A stretch of DNA of 64,000 nucleotides, taken from assembly GCF_003987275.1 (NCBI RefSeq), contig NZ_PIQF01000001.1:1054001-1118000 (forward strand). The letters are read 5' to 3'. The position numbers and the translations under genes are program-made. Below are positions 32,908 through 42,722 of this stretch, piece by piece. The notes beneath the pieces were generated by a model, which saw only the letters and a list, made by a program, of their open reading frames with translations, did no database searches and had not been told where the DNA came from. How positions within the stretch are numbered: the stretch's first letter is position 1; each line of letters begins with the position of its first letter. This stretch comes from Idiomarina seosinensis. GTDB taxonomy: Bacteria; Pseudomonadota; Gammaproteobacteria; Enterobacterales; Alteromonadaceae.

Positions 32908-32946
32908 TACCACAATTCGTGGTAAACTTGCGCGCAAATTTTGCGC
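32908..32946. promoter_or_regulatory. Palindromes upstream of purM, including a PurR-like box
   Basis: TACCAC-AATTC-GTGGTA (32908-32924) and GCGCAAA-T-TTTGCGC (32932-32946) are both perfect. The second contains the two PurR half-sites CGCAAA and TTTGCG, but with one central base where the E. coli PurR box has two. It lies 17 bp before the purM start. Confidence 0.4.
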
Positions 32947-32962
32947 CTGTTGAGGAATTTTC

Positions 32963-34018
32963 GTGAGCAATAACAAACCATCTCTTAGCTACAAAGACGC
33001 AGGGGTCGATATTGACGCCGGCAATGCCCTAGTTGACCGCATTAAAGGGGTCACAAAACGGACAAGTCGCCCGGAGGTCATGGGCAGCATTGGTGGTTTT
33101 GGAGCGCTGTGCGAACTTCCTGAGGGTTATAAAAAGCCAGTACTGGTTGCCGGCACCGACGGCGTTGGCACTAAATTACGCTTAGCAATAGACCTTAAGC
33201 AGCATCGCGGCGTCGGCATCGACTTAGTTGCAATGTGTGTTAACGACTTGATCGTACAAGGTGCTGAACCACTATTTTTCCTCGATTATTATGCCACAGG
33301 CAAACTCGACGTTGATGTTGCAGCGGACGTCGTCACCGGCATCGGCGATGGCTGTGAGCAGTCAGGCTGTGCCTTAATTGGTGGCGAAACCGCCGAAATG
33401 CCGGGCATGTACGAGCATGGCGATTACGATCTAGCAGGCTTTTGTGTCGGCGTGGTCGAAAAAGAAGAAATTATTGACGGCTCAAAAGTTGCTGAAGGCG
33501 ACGCATTAATAGCCCTGGCATCAAGTGGACCTCATTCAAATGGTTACTCACTTATTCGCAAAATTATCGAAGTGAGCGAAGCCGACCTTGAATCAGACCT
33601 ACACGGCCGCAGTTTAGCTCAGCATTTACTTGAGCCAACCCGAATTTATGTTAAGTCGGTACTAGAGTTAATCAAGCAAGTCCCTGTGCACGCTCTTTCT
33701 CACATTACCGGTGGTGGCTTCTGGGAAAACATCCCACGTGTGCTGCCGGCAGGCACAAAAGCGGTGATTGATGGTAACAGCTGGGACTGGCCGGTTATTT
33801 TTGATTGGTTAAAAGACAACGGCAACGTCAACATGAAAGAGATGTACCGAACCTTCAACTGTGGTGTTGGTATGGTCATTGCCGTTCCCCATGAGCATGC
33901 TGAGCGTGCGGTCGAAGTACTTACTGCCGCCGGAGAAACTGCCTGGAATATCGGCCATATAGCAACTGCAACTGATGCTGATGAGCAAGTTGAAATTTTA
34001 GCTGACGAAACTCGCTAA
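32963..34018 (+). CDS. purM: Phosphoribosylformylglycinamidine cyclo-ligase PurM
   Basis: The 351-residue protein has the usual PurM length. It starts at a GTG after TGAGGAATTTTC. Typical blocks are [54 protein letters not shown] and [16 protein letters not shown]. It makes AIR from FGAM with ATP, the fifth step of purine synthesis. purN follows 9 bases later in the same operon. Confidence 0.97.
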   Translation: MSNNKPSLSYKDAGVDIDAGNALVDRIKGVTKRTSRPEVMGSIGGFGALCELPEGYKKPVLVAGTDGVGTKLRLAIDLKQHRGVGIDLVAMCVNDLIVQGAEPLFFLDYYATGKLDVDVAADVVTGIGDGCEQSGCALIGGETAEMPGMYEHGDYDLAGFCVGVVEKEEIIDGSKVAEGDALIALASSGPHSNGYSLIRKIIEVSEADLESDLHGRSLAQHLLEPTRIYVKSVLELIKQVPVHALSHITGGGFWENIPRVLPAGTKAVIDGNSWDWPVIFDWLKDNGNVNMKEMYRTFNCGVGMVIAVPHEHAERAVEVLTAAGETAWNIGHIATATDADEQVEILADETR

Positions 34019-34027
34019 GGCTGAATA

Positions 34028-34666
34028 ATGAAGCGCATTGTGGTACTTATTTCCGGCACGGGCTCCAACATGCTCGCCCTTCAAAAAGCGTGTGAAGAGC
34101 ACAAAATTGCCGGGCGCATTGTTGCCGTAGTTTCTAATAAAGCGTCCGCAAAAGGCCTTGAAAAAGCGGCAGCTAAAGGCATTGATACCGACGTTTTATC
34201 ACATAAGTCATTCGCCAGCCGTGAAGCTTACGACACAGAGCTTAAAACTCTGATTGACAGCTATCAGCCAGACTTAGTGGTACTAGCAGGATTTATGCGT
34301 ATTCTTACTGGCGAATTCACCCGCCATTACGAAGGCCGCATGCTTAACATTCACCCGTCTTTATTACCGAAGTACAAAGGTATTAATACCCACCAGCGAG
34401 CATTAGATGCTGGCGATGAGGAGCATGGGGTTAGTGTGCACTTTGTCACCGAAGAGCTCGATGGCGGGCCGGTCGTGCTACAGGCAAAAGTCCCAATTTT
34501 TGACGGCGATAGCACGGATGACTTGCAGGCGCGCGTACATGAGCAGGAACACCGTATTTACCCGATGGTGGTTAACTGGTTCTGCCAGGACCGGCTTAAA
34601 CTGGAAGGTGGCCGTGCGACTCTTGAAGGCCAACCCTTGGGTGAGAGTGGCTACGCTGCGGAGTAG
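34028..34666 (+). CDS. purN: Phosphoribosylglycinamide formyltransferase PurN
   Basis: The 212-residue protein carries VVLISGTGSNMLAL at the N terminus, GFMRILTGEF, the catalytic Asn-His-Asp set around MLNIHPSLLPKYKGINTH, and HFVTEELDGGPVVLQ. It transfers a formyl group from 10-formyl-THF to GAR. It is coupled to purM as in E. coli. Confidence 0.97.
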   Translation: MKRIVVLISGTGSNMLALQKACEEHKIAGRIVAVVSNKASAKGLEKAAAKGIDTDVLSHKSFASREAYDTELKTLIDSYQPDLVVLAGFMRILTGEFTRHYEGRMLNIHPSLLPKYKGINTHQRALDAGDEEHGVSVHFVTEELDGGPVVLQAKVPIFDGDSTDDLQARVHEQEHRIYPMVVNWFCQDRLKLEGGRATLEGQPLGESGYAAE

Positions 34667-34672
34667 TTTGTA

Positions 34673-34733
34673 CTTGCGTCAAGGACGCAAGCTACCGTCA
34701 GGGACGCAAGCTACAACCAATGGCGCAAGCTAC
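34673..34733 (-). repeat. Cluster of three REP-like GTAGCTTGCG units
   Basis: The first unit (34673-34695) is the full hairpin seen at 3629-3651 with one loop change. The second (34696-34714) is CGTC-agg-GACGCAAGCTAC, with a shorter left arm. The third (34721-34733) keeps only GCGCAAGCTAC. All have the GTAG foot on the minus strand. The run is bounded by purN and the stop region of the DUF3108 gene. Confidence 0.6.
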
Positions 34734-35431
34734 TGAGTTAATGACCGCAGGGTCATTTTGGCTTGCTCGTCACCTTCTTTAAATTGCTGCATTTGAACCA
34801 ATAAATAATTCAATTCCGGCGCCAACCAGAAGTACGTTTGGCGTCGGTTGTTATCACGCACACGTTCTACTTTAACGGTCTTAAAGCTACCGTATGGTGT
34901 TTTCAGCTGTTCATTGCCGACTATCGCAAAACGGTAGGTATCCTCTCGACCTTTTTCATCGATAATAGAATAGGTTAGATCCTCACTGCCCGCAGCAACA
35001 TCCAGCCGCAGCTTTTCTATGACACTCGCTTCGTCGTACAGTCCATTATTCCAGCCAATCTCCAACAGCCTGCCACTATCAACGTTTTTCACCTGTTTTT
35101 GTTGCGCGTCAAAGCTGGCATGAAATGATTTATCCGAACCTGTGCCGCTACGCATATACAAAAACTCTATAGGAATGAAACGCTGCTTATCTTCGTTATA
35201 AGTGAATACCGACCTAGTCTCGCGGGTATCCGACAAAATAAACCAGGAAATATCTGTTTTACCGCGTAACTGCCATTCTCCTTCGGGGGAAACTTCTAGT
35301 TTCCGGTAACCTTCACCATACTCACTTCCTCCCCGAGTGACTTGATACTCGGCTTCGTAAGGTTCCAGTTCTATTTGTTCAGCAGCGGTACTAAAACTCA
35401 GCAGAGCTACTGCAGCCACTAACCATTTCAT
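34730..35431 (-). CDS. DUF3108 domain-containing periplasmic protein
   Basis: Starting at 35431 (GGAGATAGG upstream) gives 233 residues with a cleavable signal (MKWLVAAVALLSFSTAAEQ). The body follows the DUF3108 pattern: YEAEYQVTRGGSEYGEGYRKLEV, FEYMRSGTGSDKSFHASFD-like segments, and a terminal VERVRDNNRRQTYFWLAPELNYLLVQMQQ. It is a predicted beta-rich periplasmic protein of unknown role, often found beside purMN in Alteromonadales. Confidence 0.8.
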   Translation of the reverse strand: MKWLVAAVALLSFSTAAEQIELEPYEAEYQVTRGGSEYGEGYRKLEVSPEGEWQLRGKTDISWFILSDTRETRSVFTYNEDKQRFIPIEFLYMRSGTGSDKSFHASFDAQQKQVKNVDSGRLLEIGWNNGLYDEASVIEKLRLDVAAGSEDLTYSIIDEKGREDTYRFAIVGNEQLKTPYGSFKTVKVERVRDNNRRQTYFWLAPELNYLLVQMQQFKEGDEQAKMTLRSLTQ

Positions 35432-35574
35432 CAGCCTATCTCCTGCCGCAAAGTTCACTTTCCACTCCATCAGACTTCTTTTTCAAACGCGCGTTCAATT
35501 TTCTCTTGAAAATAATCCTCGCATGATCTAACTTGCATGTATTACTGGTCAGACCTCTAATTTGGAGTATCACT

Positions 35575-38028
35575 ATGAGTGTCGCATTATGGATCATCGC
35601 AACGATAATCGTTGCTGGTGTTTTAACGTACAAACGAGCCAGCCTAATCGGTTTCAGCTTAGGCATGGTTATTATGTTTGCTGTCGGCAATATATTCAAT
35701 ATCGTCGGCCCTGTGCTATGGGTTTTGCTTGCCATTGCCCTGGTTCCGCTGAATATTACCAGCATCCGTCAAAACTTCATGACGAAGCCAATTTTAAAAG
35801 CATACCGTAAAGTCATGCCGGAAATGTCGGATACTGAACGTGATGCGTTAGAAGCCGGTACCGTGTGGTGGGAAGGCGAACTGTTTGGTGGCAATCCAGA
35901 CTGGAAAAAGCTGCACGACATTCCAAAAGCCGAGCTTAGTGAAGAAGAACAAGCGTTCTTAGACGGACCTTGCGATGAAGTCTGCAAGATGCTCGACGAC
36001 TGGCAGGTTACCCATGAACTGACCGATATGCCTGACGATGTCTGGCAATATCTGAAAGACCATAAGTTCTTTGCCATGATCATCAAGAAAGAATACGGCG
36101 GCTTAGAATTCTCAGCCTACGCACAATCGCGGGTACTGCAAAAGCTAGCGGGCGTCAGTACTGTACTGGCATCAACCGTTGGTGTACCTAACTCTCTAGG
36201 TCCGGGCGAATTGTTACAGCATTATGGTACCAAAGAACAGCAGGACCATTACTTACCGCGTCTTGCTAACGGTGATGAGATTCCATGTTTCGCGCTAACC
36301 AGTCCTGAGGCTGGCTCAGATGCGGGTGCTATCCCTGATTCGGGTGTGGTCTGTAAGGGTAACTGGAACGGCGAAGAAATCGTCGGCATTAAGCTTAACT
36401 TTAATAAGCGTTATATTACTCTGGCACCGGTCGCTACTGTACTTGGTCTGGCCTTTAAAATGTACGATCCGGATGGCCTGATCGGTGAGCAACAAGAACT
36501 GGGAATTACCTGCGCGTTAATTCCACGCGATACCGATGGTGTCGAAATTGGCCGTCGCCACTTCCCACTAAACGTTCCATTCCAGAATGGTCCAATCCGC
36601 GGTAACGATGTGTTTGTGCCACTGGATTACATTATCGGTGGTCAGCAAATGGCCGGTAAAGGCTGGCGTATGCTGGTTGAATGTCTGTCTGTTGGTCGTG
36701 CCATTACATTGCCGTCTAACAGTGCCGGTGGTATTAAACAAATGGCCTTGGCAACAGGCGCTTATTCACGCATTCGTCGTCAGTTCAAATTACCGATTGG
36801 TAAAATGGAAGGCGTTGAAGAGCCAATGGCACGTATCGGCGGCAATGCCTACTTAATGGATGCTGTTACGACGTTGTCGACGAAAGGCATCGATCTCGGT
36901 GAGAAGCCGTCAGTTATTTCAGCTATCGCCAAATACCACATGACTGAAAAGCTGCGTGCCTGTATGGACGACGCAATGGATATTCATGGTGGTAAAGGTA
37001 TCTGTTTAGGTCCAAATAACTATCTGGGCCGTGGTTACCAAGGCGTGCCTGTCGCTATTACAGTAGAAGGCGCTAACATCCTGACCCGCAGCATGATGAT
37101 ATACGGCCAGGGCGCAATTCGCTGCCATCCTTATGTCTTAAAAGAGATGGAAGCATCGGCGCAAGAAGGTTCAAAAGCATTAGCTGAGTTCGACAAAGCC
37201 ATCTTCGGTCATATTGGCTTTGCGGCGAGCAACTTTATTCGCTCAATCTTCTTTGGCTTTGGTGGCTATCGTTTAAGCGCCGCACCAACCACAGATTCGA
37301 CTAAGATCTACTACCAGCAAATGAACCGCTTTAGTGCCAACTTAGCATTGTTATCCGACGTTGCAATGGGTGTACTGGGCGGTAGCTTAAAGCGTAAAGA
37401 GCGCATCTCTGCTCGCTTAGGCGATATGTTGAGTTACTTGTATCTGGCATCTGCAACGGTCAAACGGTTTGAAGATCAAGGTCGTTTAGACGGTGACAAA
37501 CCACTGATGCATTGGGCGATGCAGGACACCTTGTATAAGTTACAAGAATCACAGTTGGCGATGCTGGAAAACTTTGGTGCTATCGGTACCGTGTTACGCA
37601 CTATCATGTATCCATTTGGTCGCATTGCTAAGCGTCCAAGTGATAAGACTGACCACAAGGTCGCGCGTATCCTGATGGAACCAAGCAGCACTCGTAGCCG
37701 CTTAGGTGACGGTCAGTTCTTAAGCGCAGAAGGTCCATTTGGTTTCTTAGAACAAACCTTAGAAAACATGATTGCGTGTGAGCCATTGCATAGCAAAATC
37801 TGCAAGGCAGCCGGTGAACGCTTTAGCTTTACACAGCTAGACGCCCTAGCCGACAAAGGCTTGGAACTGGGTGTTATCAGTGAAGACGAGGCAGACTTAA
37901 TGCGTCGTACTGAAGAAGGTCGCCTGCGCACCATCAATGTTGATGACTTTGACCCTGCCGACCTATTGGCTGGCAAAGCAGCCTTTGACTATGCTTTAAA
38001 AAACTTAGCTAAAGGCGAAGCTGCTTAA
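35575..38028 (+). CDS. fadE: Acyl-CoA dehydrogenase FadE
   Basis: The 817-residue product is close to the 814 of E. coli FadE. The start at 35575 has TTGGAG upstream and gives two N-terminal membrane segments (residues 2-18 and 26-64), as in FadE. The acyl-CoA dehydrogenase core includes [20 protein letters not shown] and [21 protein letters not shown]. It catalyses the first step of fatty-acid beta-oxidation. The FAD-linked electrons would pass to ETF or quinone. A terminator follows. Confidence 0.95.
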   Translation: MSVALWIIATIIVAGVLTYKRASLIGFSLGMVIMFAVGNIFNIVGPVLWVLLAIALVPLNITSIRQNFMTKPILKAYRKVMPEMSDTERDALEAGTVWWEGELFGGNPDWKKLHDIPKAELSEEEQAFLDGPCDEVCKMLDDWQVTHELTDMPDDVWQYLKDHKFFAMIIKKEYGGLEFSAYAQSRVLQKLAGVSTVLASTVGVPNSLGPGELLQHYGTKEQQDHYLPRLANGDEIPCFALTSPEAGSDAGAIPDSGVVCKGNWNGEEIVGIKLNFNKRYITLAPVATVLGLAFKMYDPDGLIGEQQELGITCALIPRDTDGVEIGRRHFPLNVPFQNGPIRGNDVFVPLDYIIGGQQMAGKGWRMLVECLSVGRAITLPSNSAGGIKQMALATGAYSRIRRQFKLPIGKMEGVEEPMARIGGNAYLMDAVTTLSTKGIDLGEKPSVISAIAKYHMTEKLRACMDDAMDIHGGKGICLGPNNYLGRGYQGVPVAITVEGANILTRSMMIYGQGAIRCHPYVLKEMEASAQEGSKALAEFDKAIFGHIGFAASNFIRSIFFGFGGYRLSAAPTTDSTKIYYQQMNRFSANLALLSDVAMGVLGGSLKRKERISARLGDMLSYLYLASATVKRFEDQGRLDGDKPLMHWAMQDTLYKLQESQLAMLENFGAIGTVLRTIMYPFGRIAKRPSDKTDHKVARILMEPSSTRSRLGDGQFLSAEGPFGFLEQTLENMIACEPLHSKICKAAGERFSFTQLDALADKGLELGVISEDEADLMRRTEEGRLRTINVDDFDPADLLAGKAAFDYALKNLAKGEAA

Positions 38029-38053
38029 AGCTATCAGCGTTTAATCAAGTTTG

Positions 38054-38085
38054 AAAAACGGCACTTATTACAGTGCCGTTTTTTT
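38054..38085 (+). terminator. Terminator after fadE
   Basis: AAACGGCACT and AGTGCCGTTT form a 10-bp stem with loop TATTAC, followed by TTTTT. It is a textbook rho-independent terminator 26 bp after the fadE stop. Confidence 0.85.
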
Positions 38086-38146
38086 ATGTCCTAAAATTGG
38101 GTAGAATCAAGCGCCTAATTAAAACATTATAAACAGAGTCCCTTTT

Positions 38147-39718
38147 ATGCAGTCTCCCAATAATAGCTATGACGCTACCAGCAAGCGCGGTTGGTTTACC
38201 CGCTTTCTTGATAGCGTTGAATGGCTAGGCAACTTGTTGCCCCACCCGATTACCCTGTTTGCTATCTTTTGTGTGTTCATTATCGTTGCTAGCGGTGTAG
38301 CTGCGTTTTTTGACGTTAGTGCTATTGACCCGCGTGATGGCGAAACGGTCATCCCTGCCGTCAGTTTAATGACTGCTGAAGGCGTGCAACGCATGGTGAC
38401 CAACCTGGTCACTAACTTTACCGGCTTTACACCGTTAGGAACGGTGTTGGTTGCTTTGTTGGGGGTTGGTGTTGCCGAGCGTTCGGGACTTATTTCTGCT
38501 GCAATGCGCGGCCTGGTCATGAAAGCGCCACCGCAATTGATTACCGTAACTGTCGTGTTTGCCGGGGTTATTTCGAATACCGCTTCAGAGCTGGGTTATG
38601 TGGTATTGGTGCCATTAGCCGCGATGATCTTTTACGGTCTTGGCCGTCATCCGTTGGCAGGCCTGGCCGCCGCCTTTGCTGGTGTATCTGCGGGTTATAG
38701 CGCCAACCTATTAATTGGTACTGTGGACCCTTTGCTGTCGGGTATCACCGCCGAAGCCGCTAAAATTATCGACCCTGAATACACCGTTGGCGCTGAAGCT
38801 AACTGGTACTTTATGATGGTTAGTACCTTTATGATCGCTATTCTTGGTGCGTTAATTACCGACAAAATTGTCGAACCGAAACTGGGTAAATACAATAACG
38901 ACGAAGCATCGGTTGATTTAAGCGATCAGTCCTCGATGGAGCCGTTGAATGCTCTGGAAAAGCGTGGGCTAGTTTACGCCGGATTGAGTGTTGTCGTTAT
39001 TGCCGCAATTTTAGCGCTGACAGTGGTTCCGGAGTGGGGCATTTTACGTCATCCCGAGACCGGTGATGTTAAAGGCTCGCCATTTTTAAAAGGGGTCGTG
39101 GTTTACATCTTTTTTGCCTTTGCTATCCCTGGCTTTGTTTATGGCCGTACAGTAGAGACTATGAAGAACGACCGCGACGTTATCGACGCAATGTCGCACA
39201 GCATGAGTACTATGGGAATGTACATTGTGCTGGTGTTTTTTGCAGCGCAGTTCGTTAACTTTTTTAAATGGACCAACTTCGGTACTATTTTCGCCATTAA
39301 CGGTGCCGAGTTTCTGACCAATATGGGGTTAACCGGCCCCTTGTTGTTCGTATTCTTCATTATGATCTGCGGCTTCGTTAATCTGATGCTGGGCTCTGCC
39401 TCCGCTCAGTGGGCAATTACGGCTCCAATATTTGTGCCAATGCTAATGTTGGTTGGCTACTCTCCGGAAGTGATTCAGGCAGCTTATCGTATTGGTGATT
39501 CCGTCACTAACGTCATTACCCCAATGATGAGTTACTTTGGCCTGATACTTGCGGTCGCCGCTAAATATAAGAAGGACCTGGGAATAGGCACACTAATTGC
39601 CATGATGTTGCCTTACTCGATGATCTTCTTTATTGGCTGGACTATTTTGTTCTTTATCTGGGTGTTCGGTTTTGGTCTACCTGTAGGCCCCAGCGCTCCA
39701 ACCTACTACGGGGGTTAA
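38147..39718 (+). CDS. AbgT-family transporter, copy 1
   Basis: The 523-residue protein has about 11-13 membrane helices. AbgT signatures are PLGTVLVALLGVGVAERSGLI near residue 95-115, GRHPLAGLAAAFAGVSAGYSANLLIGTVDPLL and GSASAQWAITAPIFVPMLMLVGYSPE. AbgT proteins import p-aminobenzoyl-glutamate or export sulfonamides; other members of the family may carry dipeptides. A paralogue of exactly the same length lies at 44385-45956. Its 3' end overlaps the convergent MFS gene by 4 bases. Confidence 0.88.
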   Translation: MQSPNNSYDATSKRGWFTRFLDSVEWLGNLLPHPITLFAIFCVFIIVASGVAAFFDVSAIDPRDGETVIPAVSLMTAEGVQRMVTNLVTNFTGFTPLGTVLVALLGVGVAERSGLISAAMRGLVMKAPPQLITVTVVFAGVISNTASELGYVVLVPLAAMIFYGLGRHPLAGLAAAFAGVSAGYSANLLIGTVDPLLSGITAEAAKIIDPEYTVGAEANWYFMMVSTFMIAILGALITDKIVEPKLGKYNNDEASVDLSDQSSMEPLNALEKRGLVYAGLSVVVIAAILALTVVPEWGILRHPETGDVKGSPFLKGVVVYIFFAFAIPGFVYGRTVETMKNDRDVIDAMSHSMSTMGMYIVLVFFAAQFVNFFKWTNFGTIFAINGAEFLTNMGLTGPLLFVFFIMICGFVNLMLGSASAQWAITAPIFVPMLMLVGYSPEVIQAAYRIGDSVTNVITPMMSYFGLILAVAAKYKKDLGIGTLIAMMLPYSMIFFIGWTILFFIWVFGFGLPVGPSAPTYYGG

Positions 39719-40929
39719 GCGGAAGTTAATTCCGGTTTTCTCATTAAGCGGTAGCAGGCAACAGCCAATATGCCTGCCCCGCTTATCACCCAGGCCATCG
39801 CGTAGTCACTGACCACACTCACATAATTAACCCCCATAGAAACTAATCCGGCAATTAAAAACTGTAAGCTACCGGTAACTGCCGATGCTGAACCTGCCCG
39901 CTCCTGTTGATTCGCTAAAGCGCCAGCCATAGCATTAGGAAACACCAACCCCAGAGTCGAGATATAGGCAAATAATGGAATAAGCACGCCCCACAGTGGC
40001 GCCTGACTATAGGCAGCTACCGCCATACCAACCGACACAGTGGCTAATACGGGTAACGAGAAATTCAAAATTTTACGCGATGCAAACCGCTTCAATAACC
40101 AACCGTTGAGCTGTGCAAAGCCAATAATACCAATCGCGTTAGCGCCAAACAGCCAACTGTAGCTGGTCGGGCTGAGCCCAAATACTTCGATAAACAATAG
40201 TGGCGAACCGGTAATATAGGCAAATAGCCCGGATTGGGCGATACCACCGGTCAACGAATAGCGCAGAAAGTCCGGATCTTTTAAAACACTCCAGTAAGTT
40301 TTACCACTGTGCCGCATGCGCACGTCGTAGCGACGCCCGCGAGTTTCCGGTAACACTAAATGAATAGTCAGCGCGCAGGCTATTCCCAGCGCGGCAACGA
40401 TCCAGAATAGCGCGCGCCAGCCCAGGAAGCTCGTTACATAAGCACCAAATAGAGGCGCTAAGATAGGCGCCACGCCCATCACTAAAATAAGAAAGGAAAA
40501 CACCCGGGCAGAAGCTTGCGGCGTATACAAATCGCGTACAACCGCTCGAGCAATGACGATGCCGGCACAGGCACCAATCGCCTGAAAAAAGCGCATTGTA
40601 ATTAGCCATTCAATGGTAGGCGCCCAGGCGCAAGCAACCGAAGTCACTACGTAAATTGCCAAACCTATGTACAGCGGTTTTTTACGACCAAATTTATCAG
40701 TTGCTGTGCCATAGAGCAGCTGGCCAATAAACAAACCAAAGAAAAACGCGGTTAACGACAGCTCTACCCGGTGGGTGTCAGTCGCATAGTCTTTAGCAAT
40801 CGCCGTGAATGCCGGCAAATACATGTCAATGGAGAGTGGCGCGAATGCTGTAAGCAACGCCAGTACGACAACGGTTATGTCAAATCTGGCTTTATCAGAG
40901 ACGGGGTGTGACTCGTTAACACGAGCCAC
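39715..40929 (-). CDS. Bcr/CflA-family MFS drug efflux protein
   Basis: At 404 residues with 12 predicted helices, it fits the 12-TM DHA1 group. The Bcr/CflA pattern is clear: LSIDMYLPAFTAIAKDYATDTHRVELSLTAFF, GTATDKFGRKKPLYIGL (motif A) and RFFQAIGACAGIVIARAVVRDLYTPQ. The family exports bicyclomycin, sulfonamides and related drugs or peptides. The start codon shares a base with the end of the upstream nucleotidase gene, so they may be translated together. Confidence 0.88.
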   Translation of the reverse strand: MARVNESHPVSDKARFDITVVVLALLTAFAPLSIDMYLPAFTAIAKDYATDTHRVELSLTAFFFGLFIGQLLYGTATDKFGRKKPLYIGLAIYVVTSVACAWAPTIEWLITMRFFQAIGACAGIVIARAVVRDLYTPQASARVFSFLILVMGVAPILAPLFGAYVTSFLGWRALFWIVAALGIACALTIHLVLPETRGRRYDVRMRHSGKTYWSVLKDPDFLRYSLTGGIAQSGLFAYITGSPLLFIEVFGLSPTSYSWLFGANAIGIIGFAQLNGWLLKRFASRKILNFSLPVLATVSVGMAVAAYSQAPLWGVLIPLFAYISTLGLVFPNAMAGALANQQERAGSASAVTGSLQFLIAGLVSMGVNYVSVVSDYAMAWVISGAGILAVACYRLMRKPELTSA

Positions 40930-42701
40930 TATTTATTGCCTTGGTAGGCTTGGGTGGCAAATTCGTCGGGACGCTGCAATGTGCCCTGCTCCCGCGCGTA
41001 ATCGGCCAGTGCTTTGGCATAGTCGATTCCAGTATTTTTAGCGCGCCCTCGCTCTGTCAGGTTATAGAACGTCTCGTAGCCGTCCTGCCCACCGGCGATA
41101 AAGCTGTTTGTCACCACGGTATAAGTTTCTCGCGGTCGCACCGGTTGCCAACTCTCAGTTGCTTTATCCCATACCTGAATAGCTGACACCCGATCGCCAA
41201 ACCCCTGACTCAAGTCAACCCGGTAACGGATACCAGCGCCGTACGGATAAGCGCTTTTCGAGCCACCATCGGATACTGAGTATGCCAGTGCTTCTTCCAT
41301 GACCTGCTTAAGTTCAGAGCCACTAATTTCAATCGAGACTAAGCTATTGGCGAAAGGTAGTACGTTAAACGCATCGCCAATGGTGAATTCACCAGCCTCA
41401 ATGTCACCACGCACTCCACCACCATTTTGCAGTGCAAAGTCGGCCTGCGGTACCGCATGTAAAAAGGCTTCAGCCGTCAGCCGATGCGCACCAGAACTGA
41501 TAACATCGGCGCAACCAGAACGTCTCGGCTGATCAATTTCCTGACTACATATGGTTTCAGGAACCTCTGCTAACACCTCCACAGAAAACTCTCTTACCTT
41601 GTCCTGGTAACGATCTAACAGGCGCTGAACGTTGCCGTCCGGCTCCACAAAACTGTACACACCGCTTTGCTTTAGCGCTGTTTTTAGAGGCTCTAACGTT
41701 GTCACGGCACCTTCGGCAGGTTGAATATCTTCACCCAAAAGAAAGTGGGGGCGTCCACCGCAGTTCGCAACCCGGTCACCGATAAACTGAACCTGTAACT
41801 CACCCACTACCTGGCTGTATTGATAAGCATGGGCTAAACAAACCGTGTCGCCGTCTGCATTACTAACAACTGTCGGGTACGGACCTACTGGCTCCATTCC
41901 AAACTCAGAAAAGTCACCTAGTAATGTATGTGAATCACCACCAATCACAACATCTACCGCCGGTAACTGCTGGATCAGTTCCAGGTCGCGTAAGTATTGA
42001 ATATGACTCAATAAAACGATTTTCTCGATACCTTTTGACCGCAGCTCGGTAATTGCCCGGCGGGTAGCCACAAGTTCATCTTCAAACTCGGTAGTTTCAT
42101 CGGGTTGAGATGATTTCTTAGTTTTCGTCCCGATGGTCAGCCCGACCACACCAATGGAATTGCCGCCGCGCTGAAACACCGCGTACGGAGAAAAGGAATC
42201 AGTCATGGTCGTGGGCGTTAGCGGCGACACACCTAACTCCGGTTTAACATTGGCAGACAGTTTCGCGGTCGGACATGCTGGTGTTCCTAGCTTATCTAAA
42301 AACTCTTTTAGTCCAGCATCACCTTTATCAAACTCATGATTACCAATAGTAAACGCATCAAAGCAGACTTCGTTCATTACTGCAGCGTCGACTTCGCTAC
42401 CAAACAGAGTAAAGAAAAGACTACCAGTAATGGCATCGCCGGCATGCAATGTAAGTACATTGTCATGTTGTTCGCGGAGCAGTGAGATTTGCTGAGCAAC
42501 CCGGGCGAAGCCGCCACTTTCGAGCTGCCACTGCTGGCCATCCCAACTTAGCTCACGTTGTTTTGCCGCCAAATTAGAGTGGTGATCATTAATATGTAAC
42601 ACCGTCAGCGAGAAGTCCTGCGGTGCTTGTGGCTGTTGCGAAGCGCAACCCGCCAAAAGCAATGAACCCACCCATAAAACTGATAGTCGACGTAAAGTCA
42701 T
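40929..42701 (-). CDS. NadN-like periplasmic NAD/5'-nucleotidase, lipoprotein
   Basis: The 590-residue protein has a lipoprotein signal ending in LLAGC (Cys19). The metallophosphatase domain shows HINDHHSN, LHAGDAITGSLFFTLFG, IGNHEFDKGD and HIQYL. The C-terminal nucleotide-binding domain has ALQNGGGVRGDIEAGEFTIGDAFNVLPFANSLV and YPYGAGIRYRVD. The FTLFGSEVDAAVMN segment is close to Haemophilus NadN, which splits NAD into NMN/AMP and then nucleosides outside the cytoplasm. A general UshA-like UDP-sugar hydrolase/5'-nucleotidase is the alternative. Confidence 0.83.
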   Translation of the reverse strand: MTLRRLSVLWVGSLLLAGCASQQPQAPQDFSLTVLHINDHHSNLAAKQRELSWDGQQWQLESGGFARVAQQISLLREQHDNVLTLHAGDAITGSLFFTLFGSEVDAAVMNEVCFDAFTIGNHEFDKGDAGLKEFLDKLGTPACPTAKLSANVKPELGVSPLTPTTMTDSFSPYAVFQRGGNSIGVVGLTIGTKTKKSSQPDETTEFEDELVATRRAITELRSKGIEKIVLLSHIQYLRDLELIQQLPAVDVVIGGDSHTLLGDFSEFGMEPVGPYPTVVSNADGDTVCLAHAYQYSQVVGELQVQFIGDRVANCGGRPHFLLGEDIQPAEGAVTTLEPLKTALKQSGVYSFVEPDGNVQRLLDRYQDKVREFSVEVLAEVPETICSQEIDQPRRSGCADVISSGAHRLTAEAFLHAVPQADFALQNGGGVRGDIEAGEFTIGDAFNVLPFANSLVSIEISGSELKQVMEEALAYSVSDGGSKSAYPYGAGIRYRVDLSQGFGDRVSAIQVWDKATESWQPVRPRETYTVVTNSFIAGGQDGYETFYNLTERGRAKNTGIDYAKALADYAREQGTLQRPDEFATQAYQGNK

Positions 42702-42722
42702 GTTTGCTTCCTGAGCCGTTTG

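Noticed and set aside
32866-32976. Longer start of the GNAT/C39 gene
   Set aside because: It would run into purM and its promoter, and the extra residues do not resemble a GNAT domain.
34673-34733. Three short repeats as a CRISPR array
   Set aside because: Units shrink in length, spacers are absent or a few bases, and no cas gene is nearby; the GTAG hairpin form is REP-like.
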